Shown piece after piece: positions 22,933 to 30,040 of a DNA stretch of 34,978 bases. The stretch comes from an uncultured Flavobacteriales bacterium (GTDB lineage: Bacteria; Bacteroidota; Bacteroidia; Flavobacteriales_D; Crocinitomicaceae). Where the stretch lies: the NCBI GenBank assembly GCA_905182775.1, contig CAJJCU010000129.1:1-34978 (forward strand), given 5' to 3'. The notes under the pieces were generated by a model, which did no database searches, was not told the origin of the DNA, and saw only the letters and a program-made list of their open reading frames with translations. Every line of letters begins with the position of its first letter. The stretch's first letter is position 1. The position numbers and the translations under genes were made by a program.

Positions 22933-24267
22933 ATGGGGCGTTATTCTCTTAATGCATTAGTTCTTTTTGGTATTCTATCCATTGCAAGCATTCTTGTGGT
23001 CCAATTGGTTTGGGTCAGAAAAACTATGGAGCTTCAGAATACAAACATTGCGATTCAGCTTAAAGAGGACAGCCTTAATATCAAAGAATTTTCTGAGCAG
23101 AGCCATGTTGCTTTGCGAAATGTTTTAGAGCAAATCAATACCAATTTAGCCGATAGTACAGAATTATATGGTGCGGTAAAGCAGATTCGATCGAATCGAT
23201 TTATGGTAGATATCAATGAGGAGTTACAACCCTTTTACCTTGAAACTTTATTGAAAAAGTCGTTCTATGCCCAAAACATCAATCAGGATTTTGTTTACGG
23301 TATTTATGACTGTTTTTCGGACTCTATTGTATACGGTAATTTAATTCGATTCTCTAAAACATCTTTATATGAGCCAGATTCATTAGACCAGGAAGGGGTT
23401 ACTTCTGCGAATGTGACGATTAAAAATGATGGTCATTATTTCACTGTGTTTTTCCCAAATATTGCTGCGAAGCCGATTGCTCCTGTAAAGTTTATTTCCC
23501 CTTGGATTTATATCGGAATTATTGTTCTACTTGTGGCCTTTTTCTTCCTTTATAGCCTCGTCATTATCTTTCGTCAGAAAAAGGTATCAGAGGTTAAAAA
23601 TGATTTCATTAATAACATGACACATGAGCTTAAAACTCCGATTTCGACGATAAGCTTATCCTCTGAAATGTTATTGCAAATTGCGGGTTCTGATGAAGGC
23701 CAAGTAAAAAAGTACGCTGGAATTATTTTTGATGAAAATAAAAGATTGGAGCAGCAAGTGGAGCGCGTTTTGAATGTCGCAAAGTTGGATAAGAATGAGT
23801 TGGTTTTAAACAAAGAACCGTTTGATTTGAAAGAGCTCATCATGCAGCTAAAAGGCAATTTTGAGGTCTTTCAATTGGATGAAAGTAGCCGTATTGATTT
23901 AGAATTGACTGAGAAGTCTCATGTTGTTTTAGCTGACCCGGTGCACATCACAAATGTCTTACATAATTTATCAGATAATGCTGTGAAGTATAGTGAGGGG
24001 CCTATTCATATTGCGATTAAGACTTCACTGGTTTCTTCCCATATGATTATTGAGTTTTCGGACAAGGGGATCGGGATTGGTAAAGAGCATCAAAAAGCCA
24101 TATTTGAAAAATTTTACCGCGTACCTACAGGAAACGTACACAATGTAAAAGGTTTTGGACTTGGGCTTTACTATGTAAAAATGATTATTGGTGCCCATAA
24201 CGGAAAGATTTCGTTAAAGAGCAGTCCTGGGGACGGAACTACATTTACTATAAAACTTCCTGTTTAG
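22933..24267 (+). CDS. RprX-like membrane sensor histidine kinase
   Basis: 444 residues. TM1 about 7-28, an extracytoplasmic sensor region of about 160 residues with no named domain, TM2 about 190-213 (WIYIGIIVLLVAFFFLYSLVIIF). Then HisKA with His231 in NNMTHELKTPIST and a complete HATPase: N box LHNLSDNAVKYS, G1 FSDKGIGIG, F box IFEKFYRVP, G2 GFGLGLYYVK. All catalytic motifs are intact. No regulator gene is adjacent; the RprY-like regulator at 8193 is the best partner candidate in the window. Its 3' end overlaps the convergent gene by 20 bases. Confidence 0.9.
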   Translation: MGRYSLNALVLFGILSIASILVVQLVWVRKTMELQNTNIAIQLKEDSLNIKEFSEQSHVALRNVLEQINTNLADSTELYGAVKQIRSNRFMVDINEELQPFYLETLLKKSFYAQNINQDFVYGIYDCFSDSIVYGNLIRFSKTSLYEPDSLDQEGVTSANVTIKNDGHYFTVFFPNIAAKPIAPVKFISPWIYIGIIVLLVAFFFLYSLVIIFRQKKVSEVKNDFINNMTHELKTPISTISLSSEMLLQIAGSDEGQVKKYAGIIFDENKRLEQQVERVLNVAKLDKNELVLNKEPFDLKELIMQLKGNFEVFQLDESSRIDLELTEKSHVVLADPVHITNVLHNLSDNAVKYSEGPIHIAIKTSLVSSHMIIEFSDKGIGIGKEHQKAIFEKFYRVPTGNVHNVKGFGLGLYYVKMIIGAHNGKISLKSSPGDGTTFTIKLPV

Positions 24268-24637
24268 ATTGTTTTACTAATTCGGAATCAGGTTGTGGAA
24301 AGATCCCTTTTCGAAGCAGCCTTTTCTCTTTGCCGTATAGATAGAATGACTCTTGGATATCCGAGTATTTGAGATCTGCAGTGATTTTATACACCCTTTT
24401 AGATTCTTTACTTGCTTTATACGCTGCCTTATATTCTTGCTGGCCAATTTGTAAAATCAACATGCTTTTATCTATAGACACCCGTACGGTGCTTTCTTGA
24501 ACCGTGAGTAGCTTCACGCCATTGTTAATGCGATACTCCTCAATGACTCCAGCGTATAACCCCAAGTCTTTTTTTTTAATTTGAGCAGAAATGGAGACGC
24601 CAAGCAATAAAAAGAATAATATTAAAGGGATTTTCAT
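24248..24637 (-). CDS. Small exported protein, unknown
   Basis: 129 residues. Signal peptide MKIPLILFFLLLGVSISAQ and a beta-rich mature part (VKLLTVQESTVRVSIDKSMLILQIGQQEYKAAYK). I do not recognise a family; an envelope protein is likely. A TATTTTAG box lies 4 bases before the ATG. The coding end overlaps the end of the kinase gene on the other strand. Confidence 0.7.
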   Translation of the reverse strand: MKIPLILFFLLLGVSISAQIKKKDLGLYAGVIEEYRINNGVKLLTVQESTVRVSIDKSMLILQIGQQEYKAAYKASKESKRVYKITADLKYSDIQESFYLYGKEKRLLRKGIFPQPDSELVKQSKQEVL

Positions 24638-24731
24638 GAATCTAAAATAAACATATTTCTTTGTCTTTCGATAGTTATTAACTTGTTAAAAAATCATGGC
24701 TACTGCGTGTTTATTTTGTGTTTATAAATTC

Positions 24732-24739
24732 TATTTTTG
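24732..24739 (+). promoter_or_regulatory. -7 box (TATTTTTG) directly before thyA
   Basis: Exact TAnnTTTG match followed by AGGT and the ATG at 24744. The same TTTGAGGTATG arrangement occurs before pepT. Suggests a transcript with little or no leader. Confidence 0.5.
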
Positions 24740-24743
24740 AGGT

Positions 24744-25538
24744 ATGAGACAATACCATGATTTACTTAAGCACATTCTTGAGAAAGGGGCGGTAAAAGAA
24801 GACCGCACAGGTACAGGAACAATTTCTGTTTTTGGTTATCAAATGCGTTATGATTTAAATGAAGGCTTTCCATGTTTAACAACTAAGAAGCTGCATTTGC
24901 GTTCTATTATTCATGAATTACTTTGGTTTTTAAAAGGAGATACAAATATTGGTTATCTCAAAGAAAACAAGGTTTCTATTTGGGATGAATGGGCGGATGA
25001 GAATGGTGATTTAGGTCCTGTATATGGTTCTCAATGGAGAAGTTGGCCCTCACGCAATGGTGAAAAAATAGACCAAATCAAGCAGGTTATTCAACAAATT
25101 AAAGAAACACCTGATTCTAGACGGATTATTGTTTCGGCATGGAATGTTGGAGAAATCCCTGGAATGGCTTTGCCGCCGTGTCATGCGCTTTTTCAATTTT
25201 ATGTGGCCGATAACAAGCTAAGTTGTCAGCTCTATCAGCGCAGCGCTGATACTTTTTTAGGTGTTCCCTTTAATATTGCGTCATATGCTCTTTTAACAAT
25301 GATGATTGCTCAGGTCTGTGATTTAGAATTAGGTGATTTTGTACATACCTTGGGTGATGCACACCTTTATTCAAATCATTTGGACCAAGCGAAATTACAA
25401 TTAGATCGGGATTTCCGAGCGCTCCCAACCCTGAAAATAAATCCAGAGGTCAAAGATTTGTTTGACTTTAAATTTGAGGATTTTGAGTTACTGAACTATG
25501 ATCCACATCCACACATTAAAGCAGCAGTAGCTATATGA
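24744..25538 (+). CDS. thyA: Thymidylate synthase
   Basis: 264 residues, the same length as E. coli ThyA. Converts dUMP to dTMP using 5,10-methylene-THF. Motifs: [21 protein letters not shown] at the N terminus; the nucleophile Cys in [33 protein letters not shown] for dUMP and folate binding; [13 protein letters not shown]-terminal [11 protein letters not shown]. Overlaps folA by four bases; the dihydrofolate made by ThyA is recycled by that gene's product, so the pair is a functional operon. Confidence 0.98.
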   Translation: MRQYHDLLKHILEKGAVKEDRTGTGTISVFGYQMRYDLNEGFPCLTTKKLHLRSIIHELLWFLKGDTNIGYLKENKVSIWDEWADENGDLGPVYGSQWRSWPSRNGEKIDQIKQVIQQIKETPDSRRIIVSAWNVGEIPGMALPPCHALFQFYVADNKLSCQLYQRSADTFLGVPFNIASYALLTMMIAQVCDLELGDFVHTLGDAHLYSNHLDQAKLQLDRDFRALPTLKINPEVKDLFDFKFEDFELLNYDPHPHIKAAVAI

Positions 25539-26047
25539 TGAAGGTTTCGTTAATAGTTGCAATGGATCGTAATAGGGGTATTGGCAAGAACAATGACCTC
25601 ATGTGGCATTTGCCTAAGGATATGAATTTCTTCAAGACTTCAACTCAAAATCAAATTGTTGTAATGGGTCGTAAGAATTACGATTCTATTCCAGAAAAGT
25701 ACCGACCGCTTCCCAATAGAGAAAATGTTATTCTTACCCGGAATACTGATTTTAAGGCAGAGGGCTGTGCTGTTTTTAATTCTTTGCGAGATGCCTTGAA
25801 GGCTTATAAGAATCAGACTGATAAAGTAGTTTTTATTATCGGTGGAGGTGAGATTTATAAATTAGCAATTGAGCAAGGGCTTGTAGATGAAATGTTAATC
25901 ACTTATGTTAATGGTGATTATGATGCGGATACATTTTTCCCTGAATTTGATGAAAGTCGTTGGTCGAAAGAGTCTGTCTTAAGCCATGGTGTAGACGATA
26001 AACACAAACATAGCTTCGAGGTTTTTCGCTACAAATCACTTAAATAA
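25535..26047 (+). CDS. folA: Dihydrofolate reductase
   Basis: 170 residues. Reduces dihydrofolate to tetrahydrofolate with NADPH. Motifs: [31 protein letters not shown] with the acidic catalytic residue in the PKD segment, [37 protein letters not shown]. Starts with ATG inside the thyA stop (ATGA; a second ATG follows at once). The 3' end overlaps rsmE on the opposite strand by 19 bases. Confidence 0.97.
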   Translation: MMKVSLIVAMDRNRGIGKNNDLMWHLPKDMNFFKTSTQNQIVVMGRKNYDSIPEKYRPLPNRENVILTRNTDFKAEGCAVFNSLRDALKAYKNQTDKVVFIIGGGEIYKLAIEQGLVDEMLITYVNGDYDADTFFPEFDESRWSKESVLSHGVDDKHKHSFEVFRYKSLK

Positions 26048-26709
26048 AACACGCCAGCTAATGCGGCTGTTTCTGTTCGAAGTCTATTGGAACTTAGTTC
26101 AATGGCAGTATAATCCTTTTTTATAGCTTCTGCTACTTCAATTTCAGAAAAGTCTCCCTCTGGACCGATTAATATAGGGGCTGTTTCATTGATTTCTCGA
26201 GCGTGTTTTTTTTCAGCACTGTAGCAATGACCTATGTATCCTTTTGGGTATTCTTGGATGAATTCCATGTAGCTGACAGGGGTAGTTATTTCTGGTAGGT
26301 AATACCTTTTGGATTGTTTTATTGCGGAGATCGCAATTTTTTCAAGCCTTTTTTCGTTTGCGCTTCTGCGTTCACTATTTGCACAATTTAACAGAGATAG
26401 CCTGGTTAGTCCAAGCTCCGTTGCCTTCTCTAAAAACCATTCTAAACGCTCACTACTTTTTGGAATAGCCATGGCAATATGCAGCTGTTTTTCTCTTTTC
26501 GGGTGCTGTTCTTTTTTAATAAGCTGTACTTTGCATTTTTTAAAATGATCATCGATAATCTTGCACGTAAAGTGTCCCCCTTTACCATTTACCAATTCAA
26601 TGGTCGCGCCAACCTGTTGCCGTAATACCTTTATGCAATGCTTGGATTCAATTTCAGAAAGCGTGTATTCCTCATCTTTTAAGGAACATTCAGGTGCATA
26701 GAAAATCAT
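26029..26709 (-). CDS. rsmE: 16S rRNA (uracil1498-N3)-methyltransferase
   Basis: 226 residues. SPOUT-class enzyme methylating U1498 of 16S rRNA with S-adenosylmethionine. N-terminal PUA-like part (LSEIESKHCIKVLRQQVGATIELVNGKGGHFTC), then AMAIPKSSERLEWFLEKATELG, and the SAM knot ILIGPEGDFSEIEV with LSSNRLRTETAALAG. All family blocks are present. ATG overlaps the holA stop by four bases. Confidence 0.95.
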   Translation of the reverse strand: MIFYAPECSLKDEEYTLSEIESKHCIKVLRQQVGATIELVNGKGGHFTCKIIDDHFKKCKVQLIKKEQHPKREKQLHIAMAIPKSSERLEWFLEKATELGLTRLSLLNCANSERRSANEKRLEKIAISAIKQSKRYYLPEITTPVSYMEFIQEYPKGYIGHCYSAEKKHAREINETAPILIGPEGDFSEIEVAEAIKKDYTAIELSSNRLRTETAALAGVFYLSDL

Positions 26710-27707
26710 GGATTCAATAGTTTAAAGACCAATTCTTTCATTAAATCTGCTTGACTCGAGGTGGTGTTGCCATATCCCTTTGATTTGAGGTCATACTCCT
26801 GAAGGATTTCCATGTTATGGGCTATCTTTTTTGGACTAAACTTTGCTTTGGCTTTACCTAACTCTCCGGCGACAAAGGGATGTACCCGAAGTTCTTTCGC
26901 AATGGCTTCTCTAGCTGTGAATTTGAGAAAGTGGATTTTTAAGACGTTGGAGAAAAAAGTAAACAATGAGCTCGTCACCTGTGTGAGATGCACCGCTTTT
27001 GGATTCATTTCAAAATAGTGAATGATTTTATAGGCTTTGTGAATGTCTTGAGCAGTAACGGCATTGGTGAGTTCGAAGAGGTTGTAGTCTTTAGATACAC
27101 CAATGTTTTCCTCAATATGTTTTTCCGTGATTTGAGTGCCTTTTGGATAAACCACGCCTAGTTTTTCGATCTCCTTTACAATACGACCGAGGTCATTTCC
27201 TAAAAACTCATTCAGAAGCATTGTAGCTTTTGAATTAAGAATAAATCCTTTACTCGTTACGTATCTCTGTATCCATTCATTAAGCTGGTATTCCTTAACC
27301 TTTTCCGATAAAAAAACAAACCCATTTTTAGCAATGAGCTTTAAAGATTTTTTCCGTGAGTCGTATTTTTTATACTTGAAACATAGAACAAAAACGGTCG
27401 TGGGGTTGGGGGTTTCAAAGTAGGCGCAAAGGTCTTCTATTTTTTTAAAATCTTGCGCTTCTTTTAATACCACCAGTCTTTTTTCACTTCCCATGGGAAA
27501 TGACTTGATTTCATTTAGGAGTGCTAATAAATCCGTGCTCTTTCCATAAAGAATACTTTGGTTAAATCCTTTTTCTTGATCGGATAGTACATTTTTTATG
27601 AGGGCATCAGATATAAGGTCAATAAAGTAAGGTTCTTCTCCGTGAAGAAAATAAACAGGTTGAAAGGACCTATTTTCAATTTCTTTAATGATCAGTTTTT
27701 CATTCAT
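26706..27707 (-). CDS. holA: DNA polymerase III, delta subunit
   Basis: 333 residues. Clamp-loader subunit that opens the sliding clamp. Marks: FLHGEEPYFIDLISDALI at the N terminus, SFPMGSEKRLVVLKEA, and the helical collar with LNEFLGNDLGRIVKEIEKL and IGVSKDYNLFELTNAV. Normal length. It overlaps pepT (upstream) by eight bases and rsmE (downstream) by four, so the three genes form one operon with coupled starts. Confidence 0.93.
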   Translation of the reverse strand: MNEKLIIKEIENRSFQPVYFLHGEEPYFIDLISDALIKNVLSDQEKGFNQSILYGKSTDLLALLNEIKSFPMGSEKRLVVLKEAQDFKKIEDLCAYFETPNPTTVFVLCFKYKKYDSRKKSLKLIAKNGFVFLSEKVKEYQLNEWIQRYVTSKGFILNSKATMLLNEFLGNDLGRIVKEIEKLGVVYPKGTQITEKHIEENIGVSKDYNLFELTNAVTAQDIHKAYKIIHYFEMNPKAVHLTQVTSSLFTFFSNVLKIHFLKFTAREAIAKELRVHPFVAGELGKAKAKFSPKKIAHNMEILQEYDLKSKGYGNTTSSQADLMKELVFKLLNP

Positions 27708-28947
27708 GATTCTTCTCCCATATTTGTATCAATTCAATCAGAGTTTTGACCGATTTTTCCATGTCTTGAACGACCACATATTCTTGTCTTGAATGAATGG
27801 CCATTTCCCCTGTAAATAGATTCGGACAAGGCATTCCCATAAATGACATTCGCGAGCCATCTGTACCCCCTCTAATTAAATCGAATACAGGTTCGATGCC
27901 TACATTTCGCATTGCTTCACCAGCGTATTCAGATACTTGAGGGAACTTTACCAGTACTTCTTTCATGTTTCGGTACTGCTCAGAAATTTCAATAGTATAT
28001 TCTATTCCTGGATGAGCCTCGGCGATAGACTTCATTGTATCTGCTATAAGGTTTTCGTATTCAGGAAGTTTAGAGGTGTCGTGGTCGCGTATAATAAAAT
28101 CTACGGTTGCGCTTTCAAGGGCGCCCTCTATGCCTAAAGGGTGAATAAATCCTTCTCGGTGCTCTGTAGTTTCTGGAGTCAACCGATCCTTTGGTAGGGA
28201 ATCCACAAGTAAGGATGCCATTTTAATTGCATTGACCATTTTGTTTTTAGCATAACCAGGATGAGCACTGAGTCCTTGTATACTCACTTTTAAAGCGTCT
28301 GCAGAAAAAGATTCGTCTTCGATGTATCCTTCAGGTCCACCGTCTAAGGTGTAGCCGAAATCAGCATTAAGCTTGTCCATGTCGAGATGGTCTACACCTT
28401 TTCCGATTTCTTCGTCGGGAGTAAATAGGATTTTGATGTCACCATGCTTTAATTCAGGATGCTCGAGTATATGCTTTGCGAAATCCATGATTATCGCGAT
28501 ACCCGCTTTATCATCTGCGCCTAAAAGCGTTTCTCCGCTAGCTGTTATGATATCATCGCCATGCTTTCCTTTTAGATAAGGATGCTTCTCTGCGCTTAGG
28601 ACTTGTGTATCATCATCGGGAAGTACGATAGGGGCCCCCTGGTAATTTCTATGAACAATTGGTTTCACGTTGGTTCCACTGCAGTCGGGAGCTGTGTCCA
28701 TATGCGAGCAGAAGCATATTTTAGGAATGTTTGATTTTGAAGAATTAGAAGGGATTGTAGCGAATACATAGCCCCATTTATCCATTTCAACATCTTTTGC
28801 ACCGATTTCTTCCAGTTCTTGAACCAAAACTCTAGCGAGGTCTTTTTGTTTTTCTGATGAAGGAAAAGAGGATGACGTCGGATCAGCTGTGGTATCTATT
28901 TTGGCATATTTGATAAAACGTTCTTCTACGGTATGGTTGTAATTCAT
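27700..28947 (-). CDS. pepT: Peptidase T (tripeptidase)
   Basis: 415 residues, cytosolic di-zinc aminotripeptidase of the M20B family. Metal and catalytic region: ICFCSHMDTAPDCSG, then ETLLGADDKAGIAIIMDFA, KILFTPDEEIGKGVDHLD, GYTLDGGPEG, and the late histidine region PNLFTGEMAIHSRQEYV. Length agrees with E. coli PepT (408). The start codon lies 4 bases after a TATATTTG box. Confidence 0.95.
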   Translation of the reverse strand: MNYNHTVEERFIKYAKIDTTADPTSSSFPSSEKQKDLARVLVQELEEIGAKDVEMDKWGYVFATIPSNSSKSNIPKICFCSHMDTAPDCSGTNVKPIVHRNYQGAPIVLPDDDTQVLSAEKHPYLKGKHGDDIITASGETLLGADDKAGIAIIMDFAKHILEHPELKHGDIKILFTPDEEIGKGVDHLDMDKLNADFGYTLDGGPEGYIEDESFSADALKVSIQGLSAHPGYAKNKMVNAIKMASLLVDSLPKDRLTPETTEHREGFIHPLGIEGALESATVDFIIRDHDTSKLPEYENLIADTMKSIAEAHPGIEYTIEISEQYRNMKEVLVKFPQVSEYAGEAMRNVGIEPVFDLIRGGTDGSRMSFMGMPCPNLFTGEMAIHSRQEYVVVQDMEKSVKTLIELIQIWEKNHE

Positions 28948-28951
28948 ACCT

Positions 28952-28959
28952 CAAATATA
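28952..28959 (-). promoter_or_regulatory. -7 box (TATATTTG) directly before pepT
   Basis: Exact TAnnTTTG match on the minus strand, followed by AGGT and the ATG, same layout as before thyA. Gap to the SirB1-like stop is only about 20 bases, so pepT has its own start of transcription or is read through. Confidence 0.5.
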
Positions 28960-28979
28960 CGAATCCTATTCCTTTGGAT

Positions 28980-29864
28980 TTAATTGCCTTGTATGATGTT
29001 TCTCAGAATTTTTAATTCTTCAACTTTCTCAGAATTTCCTACACGTTGAAAAGAAGAAATTAAGTTGGTTAGCATCCTTTTAATGATTGCTGAATTCGAA
29101 CATGGCTCGAAATATTCACGGTTGTGAGGTAGCTTAAGCTCATCTAGAAACTGCTTTATTTCATGTGTGTTAAAAATAACACCATTTGAAAACGCGTTGA
29201 TATAACAGAGTATGCCGAATTCATTTTCTTGATTGATCATTGCTCCTGACCCTCTGGCATCCATATAAGCCAATACAAAATGATTTGGTAAGTTCACACC
29301 GTAAATCGGGAGGTCTAAGGATTGTGCAATAATGCTATAAATCAGACAAAGACTTAAGGGATTTCCTTTTTTACTTTCAAGTACTGTATTGATATAGGAG
29401 TTAACAGGTGAATGGTAGTTTTTATTATCGCCATGAAACTTATGAGCCTTAAAAAAAATACGGTTAAATACCTTTACTTGCTCGTATGCAGTAAGGTGGT
29501 CATTGAGTTCCAGCCAAATATCTTGCTTTATAGTTTTAATAAAGCTTCTAATGGATTCTTCATCTAAACCGGGGTATTGATACTTCGCAACAGTAATTGC
29601 TCCTTCTAAAAGGTCCTTTTCTGGGCAATTGTTCCAATCCTCTAGATTTCTTTTTACCTCCTCAAATTGAATGTCATGGATAATGTTTTCAATTCTGCTT
29701 TGGAATACCAAACCGTAATAGTCCTCTTCCCAAGATTTTTCTAAATAAGGTATTGCCTTGCTGCCGTATTTTACTATTTCATCACGGACATGCAGGAAAA
29801 TATCTTCGTCTGGATCGTCAATTAATTTAACTAGAGCCGTTATGGATGGAGTCGCCTTGCGCAT
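28980..29864 (-). CDS. SirB1-like transglutaminase-fold protein
   Basis: 294 residues from the chosen ATG. The C-terminal half matches the SirB1/Transglut_core2 group: YPGLDEESIRSFIKTI, LTAYEQVKVFNRIFFKAHKFHGDN, NSYINTVLESKKGNPLSLCLIYSIIAQSLDLPIYGVNLPNHFVLAY. The catalytic-type Cys lies in SLCLIYS and a His in LPNHFVLAY. The N-terminal 60 residues look like HEAT-type helices (SITALVKLIDDPDEDIFLHVRDEIVKYG). The track start at 29882 (MNIFVTMRK) overlaps a TATATTTG box, so I use the ATG at 29864. Function in this phylum is not known. Confidence 0.88.
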   Translation of the reverse strand: MRKATPSITALVKLIDDPDEDIFLHVRDEIVKYGSKAIPYLEKSWEEDYYGLVFQSRIENIIHDIQFEEVKRNLEDWNNCPEKDLLEGAITVAKYQYPGLDEESIRSFIKTIKQDIWLELNDHLTAYEQVKVFNRIFFKAHKFHGDNKNYHSPVNSYINTVLESKKGNPLSLCLIYSIIAQSLDLPIYGVNLPNHFVLAYMDARGSGAMINQENEFGILCYINAFSNGVIFNTHEIKQFLDELKLPHNREYFEPCSNSAIIKRMLTNLISSFQRVGNSEKVEELKILRNIIQGN

Positions 29865-29869
29865 GGTAA

Positions 29870-29877
29870 CAAATATA
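29870..29877 (-). promoter_or_regulatory. -7 box (TATATTTG) before the SirB1-like gene
   Basis: Exact TAnnTTTG match 5 bases before the ATG at 29864. It argues against the longer frame that begins at 29882. Confidence 0.5.
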
Positions 29878-30010
29878 TTCAAGCTAATGAACGGAAATGA
29901 ATAGGGAGAAATAGTTTATCAATGCTAAAATGTTAATTGAATGATGAAACTATTTTTATTGTATTGCGTTAAAAGGGGATGTGTTTAAATTAACTTTGCT
30001 ACAGGTTGAT

Positions 30011-30040
30011 AAAAAAAAGGAGGCTTCGGTCTCCTTTTTT
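30011..30040 (+). terminator. Bidirectional intrinsic terminator after the patatin gene
   Basis: GGAGGC / GTCTCC stem with a TTCG tetraloop, flanked by A8 on one side and T6 on the other, so it works on both strands. It serves the minus-strand patatin gene, whose TAG/TTA end is at 30039. A + strand TAACTTTG box at 29991-29998 lies just before it. Confidence 0.9.

Noticed and set aside
23574-23858. 94-aa minus-strand ORF inside the kinase gene
   Set aside because: Shadow of the HisKA coding region; no independent protein signal.
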